A stretch of DNA of 64,000 nucleotides from an uncultured Ralstonia sp. (lineage in GTDB: Bacteria; Pseudomonadota; Gammaproteobacteria; Burkholderiales; Burkholderiaceae), in the NCBI GenBank assembly GCA_913056305.1, contig CAJXMR010000003.1:1-64000 (forward strand), in the 5' to 3' direction. Shown here one piece after another: positions 17,671-25,664 of this stretch. The first letter of the stretch is position 1. Each line of letters opens with the position of its first letter. Made by a program: the position numbers and the translations under genes. The notes beneath the pieces were generated by a model. That model was given only the letters and a program-made list of their open reading frames with translations. It was not told the origin of the DNA and made no database searches.

Positions 17671-18507
17671 TCAGGCGTGCCCGCCGTTGGTACCGTTCTG
17701 CAGCGGCGGCTCGTCTTCTTCCACGTCTTCGCTGTGGCCGCCGCGCGTGTCGTGGCCGGCGTTGTCGATCCACAGGCGGGCGCGGTCCTCGCCCACGCGC
17801 GACAGCTCCATGCGGTATTCGTAGCGGTCGGGCCGGTACAGGCCCTGCAGCAGCTGCACCGGGCGCCCGCTCATCTCGCGCACGATGCGCTGCACCGACA
17901 GCAGCGGCGCACCCACGGCCACGTCCAGGTACTGCGCCGTCGCCACGTCCGCCAGCCGCGCCGACACCACCTGCGACGCCCGGTCGATGCGCACGCCCGA
18001 GGCCTCGATCAGCCGCAACAGCGACTGGTTCGCCAGCCGCTCCAGCGTCAGCTTGCTGGTCACGTCCAGCGGCAGCCAGGTGGTGATGAGCGCCATCGGC
18101 GCGTCTTCCAGATGGCGCACGCGCACCAGCTTCTTGATCTGCGTGCCGGGGGCGACCTCCAGGCACTTGGCCTCGTCGGGCGGCGCCAGCACGTCTTCAA
18201 ATTCGACCACCACGGCCGAGGTGCGCTCGCCCACGTCGATGATGTTCTGCAGCAGCGTCTGCCCACTGCTCATCGCCAACGGATCGTCGGGACGCACCAC
18301 GAACGTGCCCATGCCGCGGTGCCGGCGCACCAGCCCTTCCTTGACGAGGTAATCGAACACGCGCCGCATGGTGACGCGCGACGCGCCAAACTGCCGCGCA
18401 AGCTCGATCTCGCCCGGCATCGGCCCATCCCCGAATTTGCCTTCGAGAATCTGCTGGCGCAGGACGACGTAGATCTGGTGGTAAAGCGGTACCACGGCAT
18501 CGGGCAT
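17671..18507 (-). CDS. GntR family transcriptional regulator, HutC/UTRA subfamily
   Basis: A 278-residue regulator. Residues 1-70 hold the GntR winged helix (LYHQIYVVLRQQILEGKF, then MPGEIELARQFGASRVTMRRVFDYLVKEGLVRRHRGMGTFV in the usual order). About 95-240 is the UTRA ligand domain with the conserved YRPDRYEYRMELSR end. UTRA regulators typically repress transport or catabolic genes until a small ligand binds. The neighbour downstream on the same strand is an MFS transporter, a possible target. An acidic, Gly-rich tail of about 35 residues follows the UTRA domain. Confidence 0.9.
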   Translation of the reverse strand: MPDAVVPLYHQIYVVLRQQILEGKFGDGPMPGEIELARQFGASRVTMRRVFDYLVKEGLVRRHRGMGTFVVRPDDPLAMSSGQTLLQNIIDVGERTSAVVVEFEDVLAPPDEAKCLEVAPGTQIKKLVRVRHLEDAPMALITTWLPLDVTSKLTLERLANQSLLRLIEASGVRIDRASQVVSARLADVATAQYLDVAVGAPLLSVQRIVREMSGRPVQLLQGLYRPDRYEYRMELSRVGEDRARLWIDNAGHDTRGGHSEDVEEDEPPLQNGTNGGHA

Positions 18508-18671
18508 GGCAGTCGCGGTCCGGATGATTGCGGCGAGGTGTTGGGGCAGGCCGAAGCGGAGGACGGCCGGCGCGCGCGGAAAAGGGAGCGCGAATAGGAC
18601 GGCCGAACGCGGCGCGTTGGCCCGTACATCCGCGACGATAGGGGGTTTTGCCTACCGTGTAAAGTTGTGTG

Positions 18672-19226
18672 TTATGTGCCGGTGGCCTGCCTTGCTGCAG
18701 GTTGGGCCGTAGGGTCTGTCACCACTTCGACCGTGAGGCCATAGTGCGGATTCGGCTCCCGCATCGAATCCTTGGGCGCCACCGCCTGGCCCGCTTCGTT
18801 GACCAGCGCCGCGTGGATCAGCGTGCCGCTCTGGCGGTCGCGCAGCAACACCGGGCCTTGGCCGTCGGGGGTGAGGTAGCGGTCGCCCCACTGCATCAGC
18901 GCCACGATGGCGGGCAGCAGGTCGACGCCGGCGCGCGTCAGCCGATACGCATCGCGCACGCGGTCGCCGGGTTCCTGGTAGGGCACGCGACGCAGGATGC
19001 CGTAGGCCACCAGCGCCTTCAGCCGCGACGACAAGATGGCCGACGAGCAGCCGATCCTGCGCAGGAACTCATCGAAGCGCGTCACCCCGGAAAACGCCTC
19101 GCGCAGCACCAGCAGCGTCCACTTTTCACCCACGATCGACACGGCGGCCTCGATGGAGCACGGCTCATCCATCGACGACACGATCTCGGAAGCAGGCGGA
19201 ACAGGGAGGGATTCGAGCGTCTTCAT
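18672..19226 (-). CDS. HxlR family transcriptional regulator
   Basis: A 184-residue protein with the HxlR winged-helix domain: PCSIEAAVSIVGEKWTLLVLREAF, then GVTRFDEFLRRIGCSSAILSSRLKALVAYGILRR. Start ATG 19226 (MKTLESL) is preferred over in-frame ATG 19238 and TTG 19262; none has a clear ribosome site. It is longer than the usual 110-150 residues because of a C-terminal extension of about 70 residues. It is divergent from the GNAT gene at 19355, and the gap contains an ACTTT-N7-AAAGT inverted repeat that could be its operator. Confidence 0.88.
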   Translation of the reverse strand: MKTLESLPVPPASEIVSSMDEPCSIEAAVSIVGEKWTLLVLREAFSGVTRFDEFLRRIGCSSAILSSRLKALVAYGILRRVPYQEPGDRVRDAYRLTRAGVDLLPAIVALMQWGDRYLTPDGQGPVLLRDRQSGTLIHAALVNEAGQAVAPKDSMREPNPHYGLTVEVVTDPTAQPAARQATGT

Positions 19227-19249
19227 ACGCAACAGCATAGTCGAAGCTA

Positions 19250-19266
19250 ACTTTACTTGCAAAAGT
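19250..19266. promoter_or_regulatory. Candidate HxlR operator between divergent genes
   Basis: ACTTTACTTGCAAAAGT contains 5-bp inverted arms (ACTTT / AAAGT) around a 7-base centre. It is 24 bases upstream of the HxlR start and about 90 bases upstream of the GNAT gene. Position and length fit an autoregulatory HxlR site; no experimental consensus was applied. Confidence 0.45.
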
Positions 19267-19354
19267 CAGGGTTTCTGCTAAGCTGGGTTCAATTCCAAAA
19301 GCTAGCCGGCGATCCCGGCGGCTGTGAACGATCCACCGCGTGAGGAGACCCCAC

Positions 19355-19957
19355 ATGCTGTACACCATTCACCGCTATCCCGCCCAATGGATCGATCGCT
19401 GGACCATGCATGACGGCTCCGTCGCCACCGTGCGACCGATCCTGCCGCAGGACGCCCCGCTGGAGGCCGCGCTGGTCGAGGGGCTGTCGTCCGAGTCGCG
19501 TTATTCACGCTTTCTGGTGGGCGGCGGGCGGTTGTCCGACGAGATGCTCGCCGCCTATACGCAGATCGACTATGTGAGCCACCTGGCGCTGGTCGTGAGC
19601 GTGGCGGACGCCGATGGCGGCGGTGAGCGCCTGATCGCCGACGGCCGCTTCGTCATCCAGGAAGACGGGGTGGCCGAATTTGCCATGCTGGTGGCCGATG
19701 CGTGGCAGGGCAAGGGCGTCGGCCGGCGCCTGTTCGCCACGCTGGTGCGTGCTGCACGGGCCGTCGGCGCCCGCGAGATCTTCGGCGAGGTGCTGTCGAT
19801 GAACCGCCGCATGATCGCCTTGGCGCGCGATGCCGGCTTCCACGTCGCCAGCGTGCCGGGCGACGCCACCGTTTGCACCGTGCGTCTGCCGCTCGAGACG
19901 TCGCCGGTTCCGGCGCCGCGTGCCTCGCTCCCGTTTCCACTTGCCGCTGCCGTCTGA
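19355..19957 (+). CDS. GNAT family N-acetyltransferase
   Basis: A 200-residue GNAT protein starting at ATG 19355 with GAGGAGA upstream. Motif A is in [24 protein letters not shown], and motif B follows at [17 protein letters not shown]. The N-terminal part ([35 protein letters not shown]) resembles the stand-alone GNAT domains related to Pat-type protein acetyltransferases, though the large acyl-CoA synthetase-like domain is absent. It is transcribed away from the HxlR regulator, which may control it. The acceptor is unknown. Confidence 0.87.
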   Translation: MLYTIHRYPAQWIDRWTMHDGSVATVRPILPQDAPLEAALVEGLSSESRYSRFLVGGGRLSDEMLAAYTQIDYVSHLALVVSVADADGGGERLIADGRFVIQEDGVAEFAMLVADAWQGKGVGRRLFATLVRAARAVGAREIFGEVLSMNRRMIALARDAGFHVASVPGDATVCTVRLPLETSPVPAPRASLPFPLAAAV

Positions 19958-20196
19958 CGGCCTGTCTTCGTGCGCATCCACGCGGATGCGTGCCTACCGT
20001 GTGTCTCTTTCGCCGCCGCTGTGCGGCTTCTTTTTTGCTCCATTCATCGAAAATGGTGATGCTCAGAGCAAAAAAACATCGTTTTCCTAAATCAGACGAC
20101 TTGCATAGACTGCCTCTCGTGGCCCGGCGCGAGGGTGCCCCCCATCCCGTGCCGGTGCTGCCCAATTCCGTTGAACCCTCTTCCACACCCCACACC

Positions 20197-20631
20197 ATGA
20201 GCGAAGTCACGCCTGTGCTTGCCCCCTTCCACCTGGCTTTCCCCGTGCACGACATTGCCGCCGCGCGCGCCTTCTATGGCGACGTGCTCGGGTGCCCGGA
20301 AGGCCGTAGCGCGCCGGACTGGGTGGACTTCAACTTCTACGGCCATCAGATCGTCGCCCACCTGGCGCCGGAGGAGGTCGGCCACCGCAAGACCAGCGCT
20401 GTGGATGGCGACGCCGTGCCGGTACGCCACTTTGGCGTGGTGCTCTCCATGCCCGAGTGGGAAGCCGCCGCCGACAAGCTGCGCGCCGCCGGCATCGACT
20501 TCATCATCGAGCCGCACATCCGCTTCAAGGGCGAGGTGGGCGAGCAGGCCACGATGTTCTTCCTCGACCCGTCGGGCAACGCCATGGAGATCAAGGCGTT
20601 TGCCAATATGGCGTCGCTGTTTGCCAAGTAA
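20197..20631 (+). CDS. VOC (glyoxalase/bleomycin resistance/dioxygenase) superfamily protein
   Basis: A 144-residue protein with two beta-alpha-beta-beta-beta units. [23 protein letters not shown] opens the first and [23 protein letters not shown] the second. Candidate metal ligands are the histidines in FHLAF and RHFGV and the glutamate in GNAMEIKAF. The chain is typical of single-subunit, metal-dependent VOC proteins; the reaction is not predictable. Start ATG 20197 has no obvious Shine-Dalgarno sequence. It stands alone. Confidence 0.87.
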   Translation: MSEVTPVLAPFHLAFPVHDIAAARAFYGDVLGCPEGRSAPDWVDFNFYGHQIVAHLAPEEVGHRKTSAVDGDAVPVRHFGVVLSMPEWEAAADKLRAAGIDFIIEPHIRFKGEVGEQATMFFLDPSGNAMEIKAFANMASLFAK

Positions 20632-20655
20632 ATCCAACTCTATCGGGCCGGCATT

Positions 20656-20737
20656 TTCTCAAGTCGCCGGCCCGTAAAGAAAGATCGCGAACGCGGCGAT
20701 TTTTCTTTACGGGTCGCAATTTCAATTTCTCAAGTCG
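20656..20737. repeat. Hairpin bracketed by 11-bp direct repeats
   Basis: TTCTCAAGTCG occurs at 20656-20666 and again at 20727-20737. Between them CCCGTAAAGAAA (20671-20682) and TTTCTTTACGGG (20702-20713) form a perfect 12-bp stem that extends inward with GATCGC / GCGATT and one mismatch. The hairpin may terminate the VOC transcript; the direct repeats make a small inserted element equally possible. Confidence 0.6.
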
Positions 20738-20965
20738 TCCATTGCATTCGGGCTTTTCGATGAAAGCCCGTGGGAGCGTTCGTTCTTCGTTTTCGTAAAA
20801 ACCTGGATGCCGCGCCAAACGGCTTGCTGCCGCGGCAAAACAAGGTTGGTGCACACGCTGCACCGGAAACGAATCGATATTCACCAAGCAGGATTGAAAA
20901 ATGGGCATGGTCATCGCCCAGGAGAGCGGTCGCGCATCGAACGATAAAAACAATGGATATTGCGC

Positions 20966-20980
20966 TGGCATAGCTCTTGC
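20966..20980 (+). promoter_or_regulatory. Candidate sigma-54 (-24/-12) promoter of the downstream MFS gene
   Basis: TGGCATAGCTCTTGC has the invariant GG and GC dinucleotides exactly 12 bases apart and matches TGGCAC-N5-TTGC except at one position. The predicted transcript start is near 20992, about 85 bases before the MFS start codon. An enhancer-binding activator would be needed; the TGCCGCGGCA palindrome at 20828-20837 lies at a suitable upstream distance. The only such activator in the window is PrpR. Confidence 0.55.
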
Positions 20981-21076
20981 CATTACCGGATTCCAAGGCA
21001 TTCGCGCCGCTGATTCAATGCCTATAGAGCGCGAAGCCGGAATGTCGTTCTGACCAACCAAAGGAAGAGCCACACC

Positions 21077-22399
21077 ATGTCCAGCGCCCCCGCATCCACC
21101 CTGCCGTTGGCCGACGCGCCACCGGTGTCCGACGCCAAGACCACCGCGCGCAAGGCCGCGCTCGCCGCCGCGGCCGGCACGGCCATCGAGTATTACGAGT
21201 TCGGCGTGTACGGCTACCTGGCCGGCACCATCGGCCCGCTGTTTTTCCCCAGCGACAACGCCACCGCGTCGCTGCTGGCCATCCTGGCCGTATTCGGCAG
21301 CGCCTTCCTGATGCGACCGGTGGGCGGCATCGTGCTCGGGCGCCTGGGCGACCGGCTGGGCCGGCGCGCGATCCTGCTCGTGACAGTGATTGGCATGGGC
21401 GTGGCGACCGGGCTGGTCGGCCTGCTGCCCACGGCCGCAAGCGGCGGGTTGGCGGCACCGGTGCTGCTGCTGTTGATCCGCCTGGCGCAAGGCTTCTTTG
21501 CCGGCGGCGAGGTGACGGGCGCGGCGGCCTACGTGGCCGAATCCGCGCCGCGCGGCCAGCGCGGGTTCTACGGCGCTTTTACGCCCGTGGGCGTGGCCGT
21601 GGGCGGCGCCCTGGCGGCCACGGTGTGCGGCGTCTCCAGTGTTGTGCTCGGCGCGGAGCAGATGCAAGCGTGGGGCTGGCGCGTGCCGTTCCTGATGGCG
21701 ATCCCGATGGTGATCGTGTCATCGATGGTGCGGCGGCGCGTGGAGGAATCGGTGTCGTTCCAGCAGTTCCAGGCGCACCACGAGCCGCCCAAGACACCCC
21801 TGCGCGAGGTGCTGCGCGAGCACGGCCGCAGCGTGCTGCGCGTGACGCTGCTCGCCTTCGGCCAGAACGTCGGCTACTGGGTCGGGCTGGTGTTCATGAA
21901 CCTCTACCTGAGCACGCACCTGAAGTACGACAAGACTACGGTGTACTGGATCCTGGCCTTCGTCAGCATCAGCATGGCGTTCCTGATGCCGGTGTGCGGC
22001 GCGCTGTCGGACCGTATCGGCCGGCGCAAGGTACTGGCGGCCGGGTTCCTCGGTTACATGGTGCTGGTGCTGCCGATGATGCTGCTGATGGACCGCCACA
22101 ACATCGGCCTGGCCTTCCTCGCCATGCTGGTGGTGGCGCTGCCGCTGCCGGTGGTGCAGTCGGTCGGCTACCCGACCTATGCGGAGCAGTTCCCGACCCG
22201 CGTGCGGTACACCGGCATGGCGTTCAGCTTCAATATCGGCGCCATCGTGGGCGGTGGCATCACGCCGTATGTGGCCACCGCGCTGATCGGCCAGACCGGC
22301 AACCTGTTGATGCCCGGCTTCCTGCTGATGGGCGGCGCGGCGGTGGCGCTGCTGGCGCTGTGGGGCGTTCGCGAGACCGCGCACGACGCGCTCAAGTAA
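21077..22399 (+). CDS. MFS metabolite:H+ symporter (MHS family)
   Basis: A 440-residue transporter with AGGAAGAG before its ATG. GTAIEYYEFGVYGYLAG in helix 1, RPVGGIVLGRLGDRLGRR after helix 2, QGFFAGGEVTGAAAYVAES in helix 4 and [11 protein letters not shown] before helix 9 place it in the MHS group with shikimate, citrate and dicarboxylate importers. It is a different branch from the KgtP-like gene at 14798-16102. A -24/-12 promoter match lies upstream. The downstream LysR gene (same strand, 46-bp gap) may be co-transcribed. Confidence 0.9.
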   Translation: MSSAPASTLPLADAPPVSDAKTTARKAALAAAAGTAIEYYEFGVYGYLAGTIGPLFFPSDNATASLLAILAVFGSAFLMRPVGGIVLGRLGDRLGRRAILLVTVIGMGVATGLVGLLPTAASGGLAAPVLLLLIRLAQGFFAGGEVTGAAAYVAESAPRGQRGFYGAFTPVGVAVGGALAATVCGVSSVVLGAEQMQAWGWRVPFLMAIPMVIVSSMVRRRVEESVSFQQFQAHHEPPKTPLREVLREHGRSVLRVTLLAFGQNVGYWVGLVFMNLYLSTHLKYDKTTVYWILAFVSISMAFLMPVCGALSDRIGRRKVLAAGFLGYMVLVLPMMLLMDRHNIGLAFLAMLVVALPLPVVQSVGYPTYAEQFPTRVRYTGMAFSFNIGAIVGGGITPYVATALIGQTGNLLMPGFLLMGGAAVALLALWGVRETAHDALK

Positions 22400-22445
22400 C
22401 CGCTACGCGTATGCTTGGGGTCTTGCACCACCCCCACACGACCCC

Positions 22446-23324
22446 ATGCTTCGCGAGCTGAAGACCTTCATCGCCGTCGCCCGCCACGGCACCTTTGCCG
22501 GCGCGGGCGAGCGCATCGGGCTCACGCAATCGGCGGTGAGCGCGCAGATCCAACGGCTGGAAGAGTCGCTCGGCTTCCAGCTGTTCGACCGCACGGGCCG
22601 CTCGGCCACACTCAATGCCGCCGGGCACGATGCCCTGGCGCTGGCCGAGCACATCGTCGCGCTCTACGACAAGCTGGGCGAGCAGGGCGGCAGCAGCGAG
22701 CAGCGCGGCATGGTGCGCGTGGGCGCGATCGCCTCGGTGCAGTCGACCTTCCTGGCTGATGCGCTGGTGCGCTTCCGCGCCGAATTCCCGCATTGCCGCG
22801 CGCGCATCCTGCCCGGCGTGTCGCTGGACCTGCTCGGCTTGGTGGACGCGGGCGAGATCGACGTCGCCGTGCTGATCCGCCCGCCGTTTGCCGTGCCGGC
22901 CGATCTGGAATGGCGCACGCTGGTGGCCGAGCCCTTCGTGCTGCTGGCCCCCGCCAGCCTGCCCGGCGACGACTGGCGCGCACTGCTCGCGACCGTGCCC
23001 TTCATCCGCTACGACCGCCGCTCGTTCGGCGGCCGCCGCGTTGATCAGTTCCTGCGCGACCAGCACATCAGCGTGCACGAGGCGATCGAGCTGGATGAGT
23101 TGCAGGGCATGGCGCAGTTGGTGGCGCGCGGGCAGGGCATCGCACTCGCGCCGCAGACGTTCGGGCAAGGCCCATGGCCCGCCGGGGTGCGCGCGATCGG
23201 CCTGGGTGACGACACCTTCTTCCGCGAGATCGGTCTGGTGGAGCGCCCTCGCCATAGCCGGCAGCCGATTGCCGGACGGCTGGCCGAGTGCATCGACGAG
23301 GCGGCGCGGTATTGCACAACCTGA
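22446..23324 (+). CDS. LysR-type transcriptional regulator
   Basis: A 292-residue LysR protein. The helix-turn-helix lies at residues 1-60 (MLRELKTFIAVARHGTF, AGAGERIGLTQSAVSAQIQRLE) and the substrate-binding domain at about 90-290. It lies between an MFS transporter upstream and modA downstream, all on the plus strand, so either could be its target. It is not a ModE-type protein. No obvious ribosome site precedes the start, which follows the MFS stop by 46 bases. Confidence 0.9.
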   Translation: MLRELKTFIAVARHGTFAGAGERIGLTQSAVSAQIQRLEESLGFQLFDRTGRSATLNAAGHDALALAEHIVALYDKLGEQGGSSEQRGMVRVGAIASVQSTFLADALVRFRAEFPHCRARILPGVSLDLLGLVDAGEIDVAVLIRPPFAVPADLEWRTLVAEPFVLLAPASLPGDDWRALLATVPFIRYDRRSFGGRRVDQFLRDQHISVHEAIELDELQGMAQLVARGQGIALAPQTFGQGPWPAGVRAIGLGDDTFFREIGLVERPRHSRQPIAGRLAECIDEAARYCTT

Positions 23325-23358
23325 ATGCCCGACATTTGACGGCACTGCGTTGACCGGT

Positions 23359-23382
23359 CGTTATATCGGCTCGTATATTACG
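23359..23382. promoter_or_regulatory. Candidate ModE-type molybdate operator upstream of modA
   Basis: CGTTATAT (23359-23366) and ATATTACG (23375-23382) are inverted arms with one mismatch, spaced 8 bases apart, 30 bases before the modA start. This closely resembles the known ModE consensus of CGnTATAT-type half sites. It suggests repression by molybdate-loaded ModE, although no modE is in this window. Confidence 0.6.
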
Positions 23383-23411
23383 GTCCGTCCTTGTTCACCT
23401 TGGAATCTGCC

Positions 23412-24185
23412 ATGCAACGTTTTTCGCTTCCGTGCCGCGTGCGTGTCATCGGCCTGGCGGCCGTGCTGTCGCTGGGGCTGTCTGCGCAGGCGCAGGCCGC
23501 CGATCTGGTGGTGTCGGCCGCCTCCAGCCTGACCAATGCCTTCAAGACGCTTGCGCAGCAGTATGAGACGCAGCATCCGGAGACGAGGGTCGTGCTCAAC
23601 TTCGGCGCGTCCGACGTGCTGATGCAGCAGATCGTGAAGGGCGCGCCGGCCGATGTGTTCGCCTCCGCCGATCAGGAAGCGATGGACAAGGCCGTGGCCG
23701 AGAAGGTCATCAAGGCCGAATCGCGGCGGGATTTCGTCGCCAACCAGCTCGTGCTGATCGTGCCCACCACCGGCACGGTGCCGGTGCATGCGCTGGCGGA
23801 CCTGACCAAGCCCGAGGTGAAGCGCGTGGCGATCGGCAACCCGGCCTCGGTGCCGGTGGGCCGCTATGCCAAGCACGCGCTGGAGGCGGCCAAGCTGTGG
23901 GAGCCGGTGTCGGCCAAGGCGGTGCTGGCGCAGAACGTGCGCCAAGCGCTGGACTACGTGGCGCGCGGCGAGGTCGAGGCTGGTTTGGTGTTTGCCACCG
24001 ACGCGGCCATCGCCGCCGACAAGGTGAAGGTGGCGCAGCCGGTGCCGCTGAACGTGCCGCTCACCTATCCGATTGCCATCACCGCCGGCACGAAGCAGCC
24101 GCAGCAAGCGGCCGACTTCGTGACGTTCGTGCTGTCGCCGGCGGGCCAGGCGATCCTGGCCAAGTACGGCTTCCTGAAGCCCTGA
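23412..24185 (+). CDS. modA: Molybdate ABC transporter periplasmic binding protein
   Basis: A 257-residue exported protein. The signal peptide ends at AQAQA (about residue 28); the mature chain starts ADLVVSAASSLTNAFKTLA, typical of ModA, followed by LNFGASDVLMQQIVKGAPADVFASADQEAMDKA and GYVAT-like VARGEVEAGLVFATDA. The serine and tyrosine-region oxyanion-binding positions look intact. Start ATG 23412 is preferred over an upstream in-frame TTG at 23391. Unusually, no modB or modC follows; the next gene is convergent, so the permease must be encoded elsewhere. A ModE-like palindrome precedes it. Confidence 0.88.
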   Translation: MQRFSLPCRVRVIGLAAVLSLGLSAQAQAADLVVSAASSLTNAFKTLAQQYETQHPETRVVLNFGASDVLMQQIVKGAPADVFASADQEAMDKAVAEKVIKAESRRDFVANQLVLIVPTTGTVPVHALADLTKPEVKRVAIGNPASVPVGRYAKHALEAAKLWEPVSAKAVLAQNVRQALDYVARGEVEAGLVFATDAAIAADKVKVAQPVPLNVPLTYPIAITAGTKQPQQAADFVTFVLSPAGQAILAKYGFLKP

Positions 24186-24204
24186 TCGGGCGGTAGCGCA
24201 GCGA

Positions 24205-25503
24205 TCAGGCCGTGGCGGGCTGGCCCGCACTCTCCACGTCGCGCTTCGGCGTGCGGTGGATGCGCAGCACCAGGAAGGCCCCCGCCACGCACAGCCCGCC
24301 CGAGATCATCGACGACAGCGTGTAGTTGCCCAGCGTCGATCGCATCATGCCCGCACCCAGCGTGGCGAATGCCGCGCCCAGCTGGTGCCCGGCGACGATC
24401 CAGCCGAACACGATGGGCGCCGCCGCCTTGCCGAACACGTCGTTGGTCAGGCGCACAGTGGGCGGCACGGTGGCGATCCAGTCCAGCCCGTAGAAGAGCG
24501 CGAACACCGGCAGGCCGAAGAACTCGAAGCCGAACGCATACGGCAGGTAGATCAGCGACAGCCCGCGCAGGCCGTAGTACCAGAACAGCAGCACGCGGCT
24601 GTTGTAGCGGTCGGACAGCCAGCCCGACAGCGTGGTGCCCACCAGGTCACAGATCCCCATCGCGGCCAGCAGGCTCGCGCCCTTGACCTCGGTCAGGCCG
24701 TGGTCTGCGCACATGGCAATGAAGTGCGTGCCGATGTAACCGTTGGTGCTGGCGCCGCAGATGAAGAAGCTGAAGAAGAGCAACCAGAAGTCACGCTTGC
24801 GCGCCGCTTGCACCAGCGTGTTCATGGCCAGGGTGATCGGGTTGGCGCGCGGGCCTTGGGCGGCTTCCGGCGCATCGGCGGGTTCGCCATAGGTGCGCAG
24901 GCCCACGCTCTTGGGCGATTCCGGCAGCAGCAGCGCGACGATCGGCAGCAGCAGCGTGAGCGCGCCGGCCACGATCAGCACCACCGGGCGCCAGCCGTAG
25001 TGCTCGACCACTGCGGCCATCATCGGCAGGAAGACGAGCTGGCCGGTGGCGGAGCTGGCGGTAAGGATGCCCATCGCCAAGCCGCGATGCGAGGTGAACC
25101 AGCGGTTGACCACCGTCGCGCCCAGCGTGATGGCCGCCACACCTGTGCCGCCGCCCACCATCACGCCCCACAGCAGCACCATCTGCCACGGCTCATGCAT
25201 CATCGCCGACAGCGCGGTGCCGACGATCAACACCGCCAGCGCGCCCAGCACCGTCGGGCGGATGCCGAAATACTGCATCGACGCTGCTGCGAACGGCCCC
25301 GTCAGCCCATACAGCGCAATGCCGATGGAGATGGCCAGCGAGATCGTGCTGCGGCTCCAGCCGAACTCATGCTCGAGCGGCAGCATCATCACGCTGGGCG
25401 TGGCGCGCGTGCCGGCCGCGCACAGCAGGATCAGGAACACCACGGCCAGGGCGATCCAGCCGTAGTGGAAACGTGGGGCGACAAAACGGGCGAGTCGTTG
25501 CAT
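24205..25503 (-). CDS. MFS transporter, oxalate/formate antiporter or monocarboxylate-like
   Basis: A 432-residue twelve-helix protein. The N-terminus (RFHYGWIALAVVFLILLCAAG), EHEFGWSRSTISLAISIG and NRWFTSHRGLAMGILTASSATGQ (as separate blocks) are typical of the OFA/monocarboxylate branch of the MFS. A cytoplasmic loop of about 45 residues separates the halves. It is divergent from a TetR regulator, with two matching 16-bp operator-like sites in the gap, so expression is probably derepressed by a TetR ligand. The substrate is unknown; organic acid uptake or export are both possible. Confidence 0.88.
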   Translation of the reverse strand: MQRLARFVAPRFHYGWIALAVVFLILLCAAGTRATPSVMMLPLEHEFGWSRSTISLAISIGIALYGLTGPFAAASMQYFGIRPTVLGALAVLIVGTALSAMMHEPWQMVLLWGVMVGGGTGVAAITLGATVVNRWFTSHRGLAMGILTASSATGQLVFLPMMAAVVEHYGWRPVVLIVAGALTLLLPIVALLLPESPKSVGLRTYGEPADAPEAAQGPRANPITLAMNTLVQAARKRDFWLLFFSFFICGASTNGYIGTHFIAMCADHGLTEVKGASLLAAMGICDLVGTTLSGWLSDRYNSRVLLFWYYGLRGLSLIYLPYAFGFEFFGLPVFALFYGLDWIATVPPTVRLTNDVFGKAAAPIVFGWIVAGHQLGAAFATLGAGMMRSTLGNYTLSSMISGGLCVAGAFLVLRIHRTPKRDVESAGQPATA

Positions 25504-25545
25504 GAGCAGGCGTCCGATTCTTGTTGTGGGGGCAATACGTTATTC

Positions 25546-25595
25546 GTTACTGGTCGGTAACAACGTGCTTGCGATAGTAGGTACCGCTCGGTAAC
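25546..25595. promoter_or_regulatory. Two TetR-type operator-like palindromes between divergent genes
   Basis: GTTACTGGTCGGTAAC (25546-25561) and GGTACCGCTCGGTAAC (25580-25595) share the right half CGGTAAC and an inverted left half. Their centres are 34 bases apart, a little over three helical turns. They lie between the MFS start (25503, minus) and the TetR start (25665, plus), where a TetR repressor would control both genes. Confidence 0.65.
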
Positions 25596-25664
25596 ATGTC
25601 AAGCATGGAATATCACCGACGCGGCGAGGGGTTTGTTTCCCGCCGCGTTTGCAGGAGTACGAAC

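Larger units (their letters stand above)
20632..21076. other. Long intergenic region with two hairpins and a candidate sigma-54 promoter
   Basis: No gene is supported. From left to right it holds a 43-bp hairpin (20671-20713) flanked by 11-bp direct repeats, a second smaller hairpin (CGGGCTTT / AAAGCCCG, 20749-20770), a TGCCGCGGCA palindrome (20828-20837), and a -24/-12 type promoter match (20966-20980) about 97 bases before the next MFS start. The GC content is lower than that of the flanking genes. Confidence 0.6.

Noticed and set aside
24256..25560. 434-codon plus-strand frame opposite the OFA-type MFS gene
   Set aside because: Composition artefact of high GC; no ribosome site, no domain.
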